From NCBI GenBank assembly GCA_020048595.1, contig JAIFMH010000355.1, positions 1 to 15,095 on the forward strand: DNA of 15,095 bases, in the 5' to 3' direction. Made by a program: the position numbers and the translations under genes. Positions 7,051 through 15,095 of the stretch are shown in pieces (position 1 is the first letter of the stretch; every line of letters begins with the position of its first letter). The notes below the pieces were generated by a model. It was given only the letters and a program-made list of their open reading frames with translations, did no database searches and was not told the origin of the DNA. This DNA comes from Bacteroidota bacterium. GTDB lineage: Bacteria; Bacteroidota; Bacteroidia; Bacteroidales; UBA4417.

Positions 7051-10000
7051 ATGTATAACAGCCGGTTGGGCTTTATTTCGCTTAACACAACCATAAATCC
7101 GGACCAAACGCTTGCTGTTGCCTATCAATATACTGTGCTTGGTGATGATAAAGTTTACCAGGTAGGTGAATTTTCCGATCAGGGTATTCCGACTGCCAGT
7201 TGCTTAATGGTTAAATTATTGAAGAGTACTGCTGTAAACACACGTGTTCCCCTGTGGAACCTGATGATGAAGAACGTTTACAACCTGGGAGCTTATAATA
7301 TTAACAGCGACGATTTTTTACTTAATATTCTTTTTACCGGTAACAGTAACGCAGTGCCTACCGGTTTTTTCGATAAAGGACCTGCAGCTATCAAGGGTGT
7401 ACCTCTCCTTCAGATATTCGGGTTAGATAATCTTGATCCGCAACTGAACCCGCCTCACGACGGAATTTTCGACTTTATTGATAATGCCGCCCGCAACGGA
7501 GGTACTATACAAGCATCTAACGGAAGGGTCTTTTTCCCTGTACTGGAACCCTTTGGCAGCTATCTGCGTCAAAAAATCTACGAAAGCGCTACAACCAATG
7601 AGGAGAGAGCTTATGCAGATAAATATTGCTATGATTCACTGTATTCCATGACCAAAACCGGGGCACAGCAGTATCCCGACAAGAATAAATACCTTATGGA
7701 AGGGCAATATAAATCCGAGTCAGGATCGGAAATATCGCTCAATGCCATGAACGTTCCGCAAGGATCGGTAAAAGTTACCGCGGGTGGTGTTCAACTGGCC
7801 GAAAACGTGGATTATACGGTCGACTACACTCTCGGCCGGGTGAAAATAATCAACGAAGGTATTCTCAATTCAGGAACTCCTATCAATATTCAGCTCGAAA
7901 ACAACTCCTTGTTCAATGTTTACAGCCAGACGTTGCTTGGAGCCCATGTTGATTATAAAGTGAATAAAAATTTATTGCTCGGAGCTACCATTCTTAACCT
8001 GTACGAAAGACCTATCACACAAAAAACCAATTATGGCGACGAGCCGATTTCAAATACCATTTGGGGAGGAAGCCTGAATTACCAGAAAGAATCGGCATGG
8101 ATAACCAAAATGGTGGATAAGCTTCCGTTTTTTAGTTCGAAAACGCCTTCAAAACTTCGCGTTGACGGCGAGTTTGCGCAGTTTATACCCGGGCATTCAA
8201 GCGCAGTAGGTAAAGCCGGAACTTCGTACATCGATGATTTCGAAGGAGCAAAGTCAACCATTTCGCTTACCAACATAGCATCATGGTCTATTGCCAGTAC
8301 ACCACAGGGTCAAACTACAATACGAATGTTTCCGGAAGCCACTCCGGGCACAAAACTGGAATACGGCTATAACAGGGCAATAACATCGTGGTATACTATC
8401 GATCCTTCCGTATTCTACGATAAAACGAATTCACGCAAACCTGATAATATTTCCAAAGATGAACTCTCACGCAATTCAACCCGTGTGGTTTATGAAAATG
8501 AATTGTTTCCAAACAAGGAAAACCAATACAATCAACCGCTGAATATTAATATTTTCAACCTTTCCTATTTCCCTGACGAACGGGGACCTTATAATTATGA
8601 TGTTAATCCGGGCCGGTTTTCGCATGGCATAACCGAGCAAGGTAAACTGGTTGATCCATCATCACGTTGGGGCGGTATAATGCGCAAAATGGAATATCCC
8701 GATTTTGAAGCTGCCAATGTCGAATATATTACGTTCTGGCTGATGGATCCATTTTCGGAATCACAAACACCGCTGGCACAAACCGGAGGTGACTTGTATT
8801 TTAACCTCGGTGATATTTCAGAAGATATTTTGCGCGACGGTCGCAAATCGTTCGAAAACGGGCTTCCCACTTCTGAATTGGTAACTGATGTTGACAGTAC
8901 TGTCTGGGGAAGGGTGCCAACCAAACAAGCCCTTACACAGTCGTTCGACAGCAAGCCCGAATCGAGGCCGTTTCAGGATGTAGGTTACGACGGATTGCCA
9001 ACAAATGACGAACAGGTATTCTTCTACGATCAGTTTCTTCAAAACGTCATCAATCGCTACGGCGAATCCTCCGAAGCGTTCAGTAAAACAAATTCCGACC
9101 CTTCGGCGGATAACTTTCACTCTTTTGTTGGTGATGATTACGACAATGATCCTAAATACAGCAGTGTTGTTGAAAGGTATAAACTATACAATGGCCCCGA
9201 CGGCAATTCACCTACCAACGAGGATAACAATTCGAATAACATTGGTCAGCGTAATCCAAATGTTGAGGATTTAAATAACGACAATACCCTTAGCGATCAG
9301 GAACGGTATTTTCAGTATGTAGTTCACCTTCGCCCCGAAAACATGGTTGTAGGTCAGAACTATATCACCGATATGTATGGATCAGGAACCGAAAACACTG
9401 ATCCGGTGCCGCCTCCGGGGTTCAAACTTGCAAATGGCCAGCCGGGTGGCGTTAAATGGTACCTGTTTAAAATTCCTTTGCAACAACCGGATAAAGTAGT
9501 TGGCGGAATCCAGGATTATAAATCGATACGGTTTATGCGTATGTTTTTTAAGGATTGGGACACGGCAGTAGTGTGTCGTTTTGCATCCCTGGAACTGGAA
9601 CGCGGCGAATGGCGTAAATACTCCAATAGCCTGCTGACACCGGGCGAATATATTCCCGATCCCAACCAGGACGGAACAACCTTTGATATTACAACACTTA
9701 GTGTTGAAGAAAACTCAAGCCGGAAAAATGTTCCGTATGTTGAACCTCCCGGCATTGAACGTGAAATAAATGTTGCTACCACCAATTACCAGCAATTGAA
9801 TGAACAGTCGATGGTTCTCAAAACCTGTAACCTGCTGGATGGTGATGCGCGTGGAGGATATAAAACAACAGATTTCGATTTCCGTGATTACAAGAGATTA
9901 CAGATGTTTATTCATGCCGAAAAAGTACTTGAAGAACAGGAACTGCAAGATGGCGAACTAACAGCTTTTGTAAGGCTGGGCTCCGATTTTACGGCAAACT

Positions 10001-13000
10001 ATTATGAGTACGAGATTCCACTTGTTTTCACACCATGGGGAACTACAGCTACCGACGTGTATGGCATATGGCCCGAAGCAAATAATATGAATATTGAACT
10101 TGCTAAGCTGGTTGCTGCTAAAAAGGCCCGTAATGATGAATTGAACAGGTCCGGTTCAGTTATAAGTGTTACAACGCCTTACGTTGTTCCCGACGGGACC
10201 AATAAAATAACTATCGTCGGCTCTCCGAGTATAAGCGATGTCAGGGCAATGATGGTAGGGGTGCGAAATCCAAAGCGAAATCCTAAAAAACTTGATAACG
10301 ACGACGGCCAGGCAAAATGTGCCGAAATTTGGGTGAACGAATTACGGCTTACCGATTTTAACGAAAAATCAGGATGGGCGGCTAATGCAAGGGTTGCCAC
10401 TAACCTTGCTGACCTGGGAAATGTTATGTTATCAGGGGCTTACAGTTCGGCAGGTTTCGGAAGCATCGAAAAGAAAGTGAATGAACGGCAGAAAGAAGCA
10501 ATAAGCCAGTTTGACGTTGCCACTAACCTGGAACTGGGCAAATTCCTTCCCGAAAAATCTGGTATCCGCATTCCCATGCATTACGACTATTCACAAACAG
10601 TTAGTAATCCTCAATATAACCCGCTTGATCCGGATATTTTATACACCGACCAAACCGAGGATATGAACAAACAGGAGAAAGATTCATTGCAAAGGCTGAC
10701 AACGGATGTTGTAAAAAGGCAGAATCTTAACTTTATGAATGTCAGGAAGGACAGAGTTGGGGCTGCTGAGAAACCGCAATTATGGGATATCGAAAACTTT
10801 GACGTATCCTATGCATACTCCGAAATTTCCCAGCATAACAATGATATTGAATCCGATAGCAAGAAAACATACCGGGGAGGTTTGGGATACAATTTTACAG
10901 TAAATCCTAAAAATGTAAAACCGTTCCAAAAAACTGTTCGATCAAAAAATCTGGCCGTTATCCGCGATTTCAACTTTTTCTATCTTCCGAAGTTGCTCTC
11001 GTTCCGTACCGATATGTACCGCGATTATCAGCGAAGATTACTCCGCAATAAAAGTGGAGCTGTAATTATACTCGAACCCAATTATACAAAACAGTGGGAC
11101 TGGAACCGTATTTACGACATAAAATACGATTTCTCCCAGGCACTCAAATTTGATTATAGTGCCAATGTAAATGCGTATATTCTCGAACCTTCAGGTGGCT
11201 ACGAGAAACAGAACAGCAATTACGAAAATTACCGCGATACCGTTTGGAACTCTATCAAGAGTTTTGGTACAATAAACCGATTCAACCAGCTGGCTAATAT
11301 CAATTATACAGTTCCGTTTAACAAAATACCCATTCTGAACTGGGTTACCCTTAACGCCCGATATGGTGTAAAATACCGTTGGGAAGCATCACCCCGGTCA
11401 TTACAGGCCAGGTTCGGAAATACAATTGAAAATTCGCGCGACATCCAGTTGAACGGAGGGTTAAGACTTACAACACTATACGACAAAGTACCATTCCTGA
11501 AAAAAGCCCGGCTCGACCTTCAGAAACAAGGCCAGACACAACCAGGAAAATTGCCGGGAAGAGATATGGGAAACCCGAAAGACAAAGATGCTGAACAGGC
11601 TAAGAAACAGAAGAGAGATGCCGCAGCAGCTGATAGCCTGGATAAACCAAAGAAAGACTATCTGAAGATCATCGGTACTTATTCCTTGGGGGTATTGATG
11701 TCAGTAAAAGACGCCAACTTTACTTTCTCGCGCTCAAATGGAATTATTTTACCGGGATTTGCGCTTGAGCCAGGCCCGTTAGGGAATAACTGGAGTATGA
11801 ATGCACCTGGCCTTGGCTTTATATTCGGCAGCCAGGACCCAATTAAAGAAAAGGCGGCTACTTCAGGCTGGATTACAAAGGACACTTTGCTCAATAATCC
11901 ATACATTACCAGGGCAACTGAAAATTTTACTTTCCGTTCAACGATTGAACCGGTAAGGAATTTTAAAATCGACGTAACTGCCGACCGTTCCTATGCAACT
12001 ACTTTCCAGTCGTATTACAAGTCTAATAGCAACGGCGACTTTCTGGAAACATCAGCCCAGGATAGGGGGAATTTCAGCATGTCATACATCATCTGGCCTA
12101 CTGCTTTCACTAAGGATAATGATAATGACGAAAGTCCTGTTTTTGAACAGATGCTTTCGTACCGGAAGACTATTGCGGAGAGGCTGGCAAGTGAAAATCC
12201 GAATTCTGTTGGTGTTGATTCGCTTGGATATCCTAACGGGTATGGCCCCACACAGCCGGATGTATTGATGGCTTCCTTTATGGCTGCCTACGGAGGAAAA
12301 GATCCCGATAAAATCAAATTCAATGCTTTCCCTAAAATCCCATATCCGAACTGGCGTATAACCTACAATGCCAGCCAGGCAATTCCAAAGCTGCGTAAAT
12401 ATTTCCAGGCAGTCAGCGTTTCTCATGCCTATCGTTCATCCTATTCAGTTGGTGGATTTCTGACTGACAGTAAATATGAAGATGCAGGTGGTTTCCCATC
12501 GGCAGTAGATAATGCCAAAAACTTTATCCCCGAAAAACACATGGATGTAATTACCATTACAGAGCAGTTCGGGCCGCTGATCGGTTTTGATGTAACCATG
12601 AAAAACAGTATGCTTGCCAGGTTGGAATACAAAAAAACGCGAAATCTGGCATTAAGCTTCGTCAACAATCAGCTTACTGAGATGAGAAGTAACGAATTGG
12701 TAATTGGTACCGGATACCGGTTTAAGAGTGTTCCGTTTAAAGTGAGATCGCTGGCTACCGGAAAAGCGGTTAAAATGACAAGTGATCTCAATGTGAAGCT
12801 CGATTTCTCTATCCGCGACAATAAAACCGTACTGCGACGTATTGAAGAAAACAATAACCAGATTTCGACCGGAACCCGGCAGGTCTCCATTAATTTCTCG
12901 GCTGATTATATGGTAAGCCAGAAACTGAATGTACGGCTGTTCTACGACCAAACCATCAGTAAACCATATGTATCAGCTCAAATACCTACGTCAAATACAA

Positions 13001-13038
13001 ATGCAGGTATTTCACTCAGGTTTACGCTGGCGCAATAA
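7051..13038 (+). CDS. sprA: SprA, C-terminal main part (T9SS outer-membrane translocon)
   Basis: From the ATG this frame codes 1995 residues, but coding in the same frame clearly starts upstream at about 6997 (GIDFEKIESSRKL precedes M1). The ATG at 7051 is therefore probably an internal Met, not a true start, and there is no ribosome site. Joined by a -1 shift to the upstream part the protein would have about 2424 residues, the normal size for SprA. Recognisable segments are NSRLGFISLNTTINPDQTLAVAY, VYQVGEFSDQG, LMMKNVYNLGAYNI, YIDDFEGAKSTISL (393-406), an Asp/Asn-rich stretch around 690-755 with DLNNDNTLSDQE, and WAANARVATNLADLG. Many amphipathic strands follow to the C-terminal RFTLAQ. A Lys/Asp/Ala-rich hydrophilic insert (about 11540-11660) breaks the barrel strands and is likely a loop. 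In the known structure SprA is a 36-strand barrel that binds PorV and a plug protein; PorV and GldKLMN are not in this window. Confidence 0.92.
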   Translation: MYNSRLGFISLNTTINPDQTLAVAYQYTVLGDDKVYQVGEFSDQGIPTASCLMVKLLKSTAVNTRVPLWNLMMKNVYNLGAYNINSDDFLLNILFTGNSNAVPTGFFDKGPAAIKGVPLLQIFGLDNLDPQLNPPHDGIFDFIDNAARNGGTIQASNGRVFFPVLEPFGSYLRQKIYESATTNEERAYADKYCYDSLYSMTKTGAQQYPDKNKYLMEGQYKSESGSEISLNAMNVPQGSVKVTAGGVQLAENVDYTVDYTLGRVKIINEGILNSGTPINIQLENNSLFNVYSQTLLGAHVDYKVNKNLLLGATILNLYERPITQKTNYGDEPISNTIWGGSLNYQKESAWITKMVDKLPFFSSKTPSKLRVDGEFAQFIPGHSSAVGKAGTSYIDDFEGAKSTISLTNIASWSIASTPQGQTTIRMFPEATPGTKLEYGYNRAITSWYTIDPSVFYDKTNSRKPDNISKDELSRNSTRVVYENELFPNKENQYNQPLNINIFNLSYFPDERGPYNYDVNPGRFSHGITEQGKLVDPSSRWGGIMRKMEYPDFEAANVEYITFWLMDPFSESQTPLAQTGGDLYFNLGDISEDILRDGRKSFENGLPTSELVTDVDSTVWGRVPTKQALTQSFDSKPESRPFQDVGYDGLPTNDEQVFFYDQFLQNVINRYGESSEAFSKTNSDPSADNFHSFVGDDYDNDPKYSSVVERYKLYNGPDGNSPTNEDNNSNNIGQRNPNVEDLNNDNTLSDQERYFQYVVHLRPENMVVGQNYITDMYGSGTENTDPVPPPGFKLANGQPGGVKWYLFKIPLQQPDKVVGGIQDYKSIRFMRMFFKDWDTAVVCRFASLELERGEWRKYSNSLLTPGEYIPDPNQDGTTFDITTLSVEENSSRKNVPYVEPPGIEREINVATTNYQQLNEQSMVLKTCNLLDGDARGGYKTTDFDFRDYKRLQMFIHAEKVLEEQELQDGELTAFVRLGSDFTANYYEYEIPLVFTPWGTTATDVYGIWPEANNMNIELAKLVAAKKARNDELNRSGSVISVTTPYVVPDGTNKITIVGSPSISDVRAMMVGVRNPKRNPKKLDNDDGQAKCAEIWVNELRLTDFNEKSGWAANARVATNLADLGNVMLSGAYSSAGFGSIEKKVNERQKEAISQFDVATNLELGKFLPEKSGIRIPMHYDYSQTVSNPQYNPLDPDILYTDQTEDMNKQEKDSLQRLTTDVVKRQNLNFMNVRKDRVGAAEKPQLWDIENFDVSYAYSEISQHNNDIESDSKKTYRGGLGYNFTVNPKNVKPFQKTVRSKNLAVIRDFNFFYLPKLLSFRTDMYRDYQRRLLRNKSGAVIILEPNYTKQWDWNRIYDIKYDFSQALKFDYSANVNAYILEPSGGYEKQNSNYENYRDTVWNSIKSFGTINRFNQLANINYTVPFNKIPILNWVTLNARYGVKYRWEASPRSLQARFGNTIENSRDIQLNGGLRLTTLYDKVPFLKKARLDLQKQGQTQPGKLPGRDMGNPKDKDAEQAKKQKRDAAAADSLDKPKKDYLKIIGTYSLGVLMSVKDANFTFSRSNGIILPGFALEPGPLGNNWSMNAPGLGFIFGSQDPIKEKAATSGWITKDTLLNNPYITRATENFTFRSTIEPVRNFKIDVTADRSYATTFQSYYKSNSNGDFLETSAQDRGNFSMSYIIWPTAFTKDNDNDESPVFEQMLSYRKTIAERLASENPNSVGVDSLGYPNGYGPTQPDVLMASFMAAYGGKDPDKIKFNAFPKIPYPNWRITYNASQAIPKLRKYFQAVSVSHAYRSSYSVGGFLTDSKYEDAGGFPSAVDNAKNFIPEKHMDVITITEQFGPLIGFDVTMKNSMLARLEYKKTRNLALSFVNNQLTEMRSNELVIGTGYRFKSVPFKVRSLATGKAVKMTSDLNVKLDFSIRDNKTVLRRIEENNNQISTGTRQVSINFSADYMVSQKLNVRLFYDQTISKPYVSAQIPTSNTNAGISLRFTLAQ

Positions 13039-13062
13039 AACGGAGGAAAGGATTTCTGGTAG

Positions 13063-13076
13063 CTTGTTTCTTGTTT
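13063..13076 (+). repeat. Two tandem heptamers CTTGTTT
   Basis: CTTGTTT occurs twice back to back shortly after the sprA stop codon. It has the same 7-nt period as the array at 13185-13226 but a different unit. Confidence 0.5.
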
Positions 13077-13184
13077 GAGGATCTTAGAAAATTGAACTTG
13101 ATGTAGAGAGTCAAAATTAATCCCTTCCAGAACATGGAACCAGGTACATTGGCACTATAAAACATAATCCCTCCATCAATGATA

Positions 13185-13226
13185 TGGAACTTGGAATTTG
13201 GATTTTGAGACTTGGATTTTGAATCT
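13185..13226 (+). repeat. Degenerate tandem heptamer array, six units of TGGAATT type
   Basis: Six consecutive 7-nt units read TGGAACT, TGGAATT, TGGATTT, TGAGACT, TGGATTT, TGAATCT. Every unit begins TG and ends in T, with A at position 4 or 5. The array sits in the 274-bp spacer between sprA and gcvH, about 36 nt before the gcvH promoter. Its function is unknown. Confidence 0.7.
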
Positions 13227-13261
13227 TTTATTCAGAATCATTCTATTTTAAATATAGTTGA

Positions 13262-13290
13262 TTGCAGGTTGTTTACAATGCTTAATTTTG
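13262..13290 (+). promoter_or_regulatory. Promoter of gcvH
   Basis: TTG (13262-13264), an 18-nt spacer and TAATTTTG (13283-13290) fully match the Bacteroidota consensus. The start would be near 13297, about 16 nt before the gcvH ATG. Confidence 0.65.
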
Positions 13291-13312
13291 ACATCGAAAA
13301 AAACATATAACA

Positions 13313-13693
13313 ATGAATATTCCTGAAAATCTTTATTACACCAGTGATCATGAATGGATCAAGGTAGAAGGCAATACCGGCATAGTAGGTGTTACCGATT
13401 TTGCACAACACCAGTTAGGTGACATCGTATTTGTGGATGTTGCAACCGTAGGTGAAACATTAGCCGAAGGAGATACTTTCGGAACAATCGAAGCAGTGAA
13501 AACTGTTTCTGATTTGTTTATGCCTGTTGATTCGGAAGTAATTGAGTTTAACGAAGCACTTAACAATGAGCCTGAACTAATTAACAAAGATCCTTATGAT
13601 GCAGGCTGGATTGTAAAAGTAACAATTGCTGATATATCAAAGTTATCCAAACTTCTAACAGCTGAACAGTACAAAGCATTAGTAGAAGCTTAA
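13313..13693 (+). CDS. gcvH: Glycine cleavage system H protein
   Basis: Complete 126-residue lipoyl carrier of the glycine cleavage system, which shuttles the aminomethyl group between the P, T and L proteins. The lipoyl-attachment lysine is K63 in GTIEAVKTVSDL. The typical start (YYTSDHEWI, 8-16), the GVTDFAQHQLGDIVFVD strand region (26-42) and the C-terminal NKDPYDAGWIVKV all fit the family, and the length is standard. It has its own promoter and a terminator-like hairpin, so it appears to be a single-gene unit. gcvT, gcvP and lipoylation genes are not in the window. Its place after sprA reflects conserved gene order rather than a shared pathway. Confidence 0.97.
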   Translation: MNIPENLYYTSDHEWIKVEGNTGIVGVTDFAQHQLGDIVFVDVATVGETLAEGDTFGTIEAVKTVSDLFMPVDSEVIEFNEALNNEPELINKDPYDAGWIVKVTIADISKLSKLLTAEQYKALVEA

Positions 13694-13742
13694 GCATTAT
13701 TACTTTTCTGTTTTCAGTTTCCCTCAAAGGTAAAGAACCTGC

Positions 13743-13770
13743 ACCTGCCCTCAAATGGGCAGGTATTGTT
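13743..13770 (+). terminator. Terminator-like hairpin after gcvH
   Basis: ACCTGCCC (13743-13750) pairs perfectly with GGGCAGGT (13757-13764) around a 6-nt loop. The tail ATTGTTTAT is T-rich but interrupted, so efficiency may be moderate. It lies about 50 nt after the gcvH stop. Confidence 0.7.
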
Positions 13771-13919
13771 TATCCCTGTATGTAAACTGTTGTATTATGG
13801 TAAATTGCAAACGGTTTCACAGGATTGTACCCGGAATAAAAATCTTTATGGACTGGATTTTAAATGTGATATGATTTTGTTACCACATATATACGGTATA
13901 ACAAAAAAATATTACAAAG

Positions 13920-13951
13920 TTGGAATTGAGTACGGAATTGTTGTAACTTAG
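13920..13951 (+). promoter_or_regulatory. Probable promoter of the TonB-family gene
   Basis: TTG (13920-13922), a 21-nt spacer and TAACTTAG (13944-13951, 7 of 8 to TAnnTTTG) lie 49 nt before the ATG at 14001. The rest of the spacer 13694-14000 holds only the gcvH hairpin and AT-rich sequence. Confidence 0.45.
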
Positions 13952-14000
13952 CAAGTTCATAATCGAAAACACAAGTATCACACACATAATTACATAAGTT

Positions 14001-14696
14001 ATGGAACTTAAGAAATCAGAGAAAGCAGATCTTGAAAGCAAGAAAAGTTTTTTCTTTCAGATAGGCCTGATATTTGCCATGGCTGTTACCTTGGTGGCTT
14101 TTGAATGGAAGAGCTACGACTCCCAGGATTTAGACACTTACACCAACCAGAGATCAAATACCGAAGTGGAAGAACTGGTTCAAATTACCCAGCAAAATAC
14201 CCCTCCACCCCCACCGGCACCACCTCCACCAACCATAGTGCTCAACATTGTTGAAAATACTGCTCAGATTAACGACGATATCTCAATTGACGCCGAAGCC
14301 GACGAGAGCACCCTGGTTGATGAATATAAAGCTCCTGTTGCTGTTAAACAGGAAGAAGAAGAAGAAGTCCAGGAACAGGAAATCTTCCAGGTTGTAGAAA
14401 ATGCACCTGCCTTCCCCGGTGGTGATGCATCACGTATGAAATTCCTGCAGGAAAATATCAAATACCCGCAAATGGCTCGCGAAAGTGGTATTCAGGGTAC
14501 AGTATATGTAACATTTGTTGTTGAGCGCAGCGGTGCAGTTACCGATGTTAAAATTTTACGCGGTATAGGCGGAGGCTGCGACGAAGAAGCCGTTCGTGTT
14601 GTAAAAAATATGCCGAAATGGGAACCCGGAAAACAACGGGGGAAACCAGTGCGTGTTCAGTTTAACATGCCAATCAAATTTACGCTTGCCGGCTAA
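14001..14696 (+). CDS. TonB-family energy transducer protein
   Basis: Complete 231-residue inner-membrane protein of the TonB type, which passes proton-motive energy from ExbB/ExbD to outer-membrane TonB-dependent receptors. A short cytoplasmic N-terminus rich in Lys/Glu (1-15) is followed by one membrane segment (about 16-35, FFFQIGLIFAMAVTLVAF). A proline stretch (68-77) and a very acidic spacer with QEEEEEVQEQE (117-127) span the periplasm. The C-terminal TonB domain (about 150-229) shows YPQMARESGIQGTVYVTFVV, GCDEEAVRVVKNMPKWEPG and VRVQFNMPIKF, the usual Bacteroidota pattern. The gene has its own promoter and terminator and no exbB, exbD or receptor gene beside it. Bacteroidota carry many TonB paralogues, so its specific receptor cannot be told from sequence. 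Confidence 0.93.
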   Translation: MELKKSEKADLESKKSFFFQIGLIFAMAVTLVAFEWKSYDSQDLDTYTNQRSNTEVEELVQITQQNTPPPPPAPPPPTIVLNIVENTAQINDDISIDAEADESTLVDEYKAPVAVKQEEEEEVQEQEIFQVVENAPAFPGGDASRMKFLQENIKYPQMARESGIQGTVYVTFVVERSGAVTDVKILRGIGGGCDEEAVRVVKNMPKWEPGKQRGKPVRVQFNMPIKFTLAG

Positions 14697-14714
14697 GCCG
14701 ACAGAATATTTCAA

Positions 14715-14745
14715 AAACCCATCCCCTGCCGGATGGGTTTTTTTA
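14715..14745 (+). terminator. Intrinsic terminator of the TonB-family gene
   Basis: AAACCCATCC (14715-14724) pairs with GGATGGGTTT (14731-14740) around the loop CCTGCC, and the T run continues to 14744. It begins about 18 nt after the stop codon. Confidence 0.92.
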
Positions 14746-14765
14746 TTAACACTTATTAACATTTC

Positions 14766-14795
14766 TTGTGTAATTTCAGAATGCCCGTATTTTTA
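14766..14795 (+). promoter_or_regulatory. Promoter of the DUF5020-like gene
   Basis: TTG (14766-14768), a 19-nt spacer and TATTTTTA (14788-14795, 7 of 8 to TAnnTTTG) lie 46 nt before the ATG at 14842. Confidence 0.55.
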
Positions 14796-14841
14796 CCCAT
14801 AATTCCCTTCGATTTTACTACTAACTAATCCTATCCAACTT

Positions 14842-15095
14842 ATGAAAAAACCAGTTGCCATCCTCATTGTGTTGTTTGCCGTAGCTACTTTGCAGGCACA
14901 AAACCTACAGGTTCATTATGATTTCGGCGAAAACCGCAAATTTGTAACCTCCACTGTCGAAATGTTTAAGCCCGATAAATGGGGAAGTACCTTCTTCTTT
15001 ATCGATATGAATTACGATGCCGAAAATGGAAAAACTGTTAGCCTGGCTTATTGGGAAATTGCACGTGGTATAAAATTAGGTGAAAGTCCTTTTGC
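14842..15095 (+). CDS. DUF5020-like exported protein, N-terminal part cut by the right edge
   Basis: Eighty-four codons are visible before the sequence ends. Residues 1-19 form a signal peptide (MKK, hydrophobic VAILIVLFAVATL, cleavage after QA), so the mature protein would start QNLQVHYDFGEN. The following FVTSTVEMFKPDKWGSTFFF and the later LAYWEIARGIKL resemble the DUF5020 family of Bacteroidota as I remember it; those proteins are thought to be outer-membrane beta barrels, possibly related to nucleoside channels of the Tsx type. The alternating hydrophobic pattern fits a barrel, but the function is not established. It has its own promoter and follows the strong terminator of the TonB-family gene. 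Confidence 0.75.
   Translation, partial: MKKPVAILIVLFAVATLQAQNLQVHYDFGENRKFVTSTVEMFKPDKWGSTFFFIDMNYDAENGKTVSLAYWEIARGIKLGESPF

Noticed and set aside
13766..13951. 61-codon frame between gcvH and the TonB-family gene
   Set aside because: It needs a TTG start inside the tail of the gcvH hairpin, its codon use is unlike the neighbours, and it covers the predicted promoter of the next gene.
13694..14000. Looked for a tRNA, riboswitch or small gene in the gcvH-TonB spacer
   Set aside because: Only the gcvH hairpin and a promoter-like element are visible; the rest is AT-rich without a recognisable fold.

Overview
The window looks like a chromosomal core segment of a Bacteroidota member, probably Bacteroidales-like. 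Lineage is inferred from a Bacteroidota gene set (SprA of the type IX secretion system, a TonB protein ending in the Bacteroidota-type C-terminal domain, a DUF5020-like protein), from promoter-like TTG...TAnnTTTG elements, from the lack of strong Shine-Dalgarno sites, and from AT-rich spacers. I see no insertion sequence, phage, CRISPR array, rRNA or tRNA.

Left part (1-4733, minus strand): a gene fragment at the left edge that I cannot name, a 436-bp spacer with two promoter-like elements pointing left, a short class III sirtuin (cobB), NAD malate dehydrogenase (mdh, followed by a clear intrinsic terminator), and a full-length NADP malic enzyme with a C-terminal phosphotransacetylase-like domain (maeB). 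mdh and maeB both act on malate: one interconverts it with oxaloacetate, the other decarboxylates it to pyruvate.

Right part (4734-15095, plus strand): a divergent spacer, ruvA (Holliday-junction branch migration), sprA (giant outer-membrane translocon of the type IX secretion system), gcvH (lipoyl carrier of the glycine cleavage system, with its own promoter and terminator), a TonB-family energy transducer with promoter and strong terminator, and the 5' end of a DUF5020-like exported protein cut by the right edge. The order malic enzyme/ruvA/sprA/gcvH is, from memory, a recurring arrangement in Bacteroidota.

The most notable anomaly is in sprA. The gene is split into two frames by a -1 shift located exactly on an X_XXY_YYZ-type heptamer (T_TTC_CCG, 6991-6997), one codon before an in-frame TAG. 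From memory of the family, roughly 25-35 residues also seem to be absent at this junction, so a small non-multiple-of-3 deletion, a homopolymer indel, an assembly error and programmed frameshifting are all possible. The same gene has no ATG start near its 5' end; a TTG at 5798 gives the best signal peptide. I found no convincing previously undescribed system here; this is mostly a conserved housekeeping and secretion locus.
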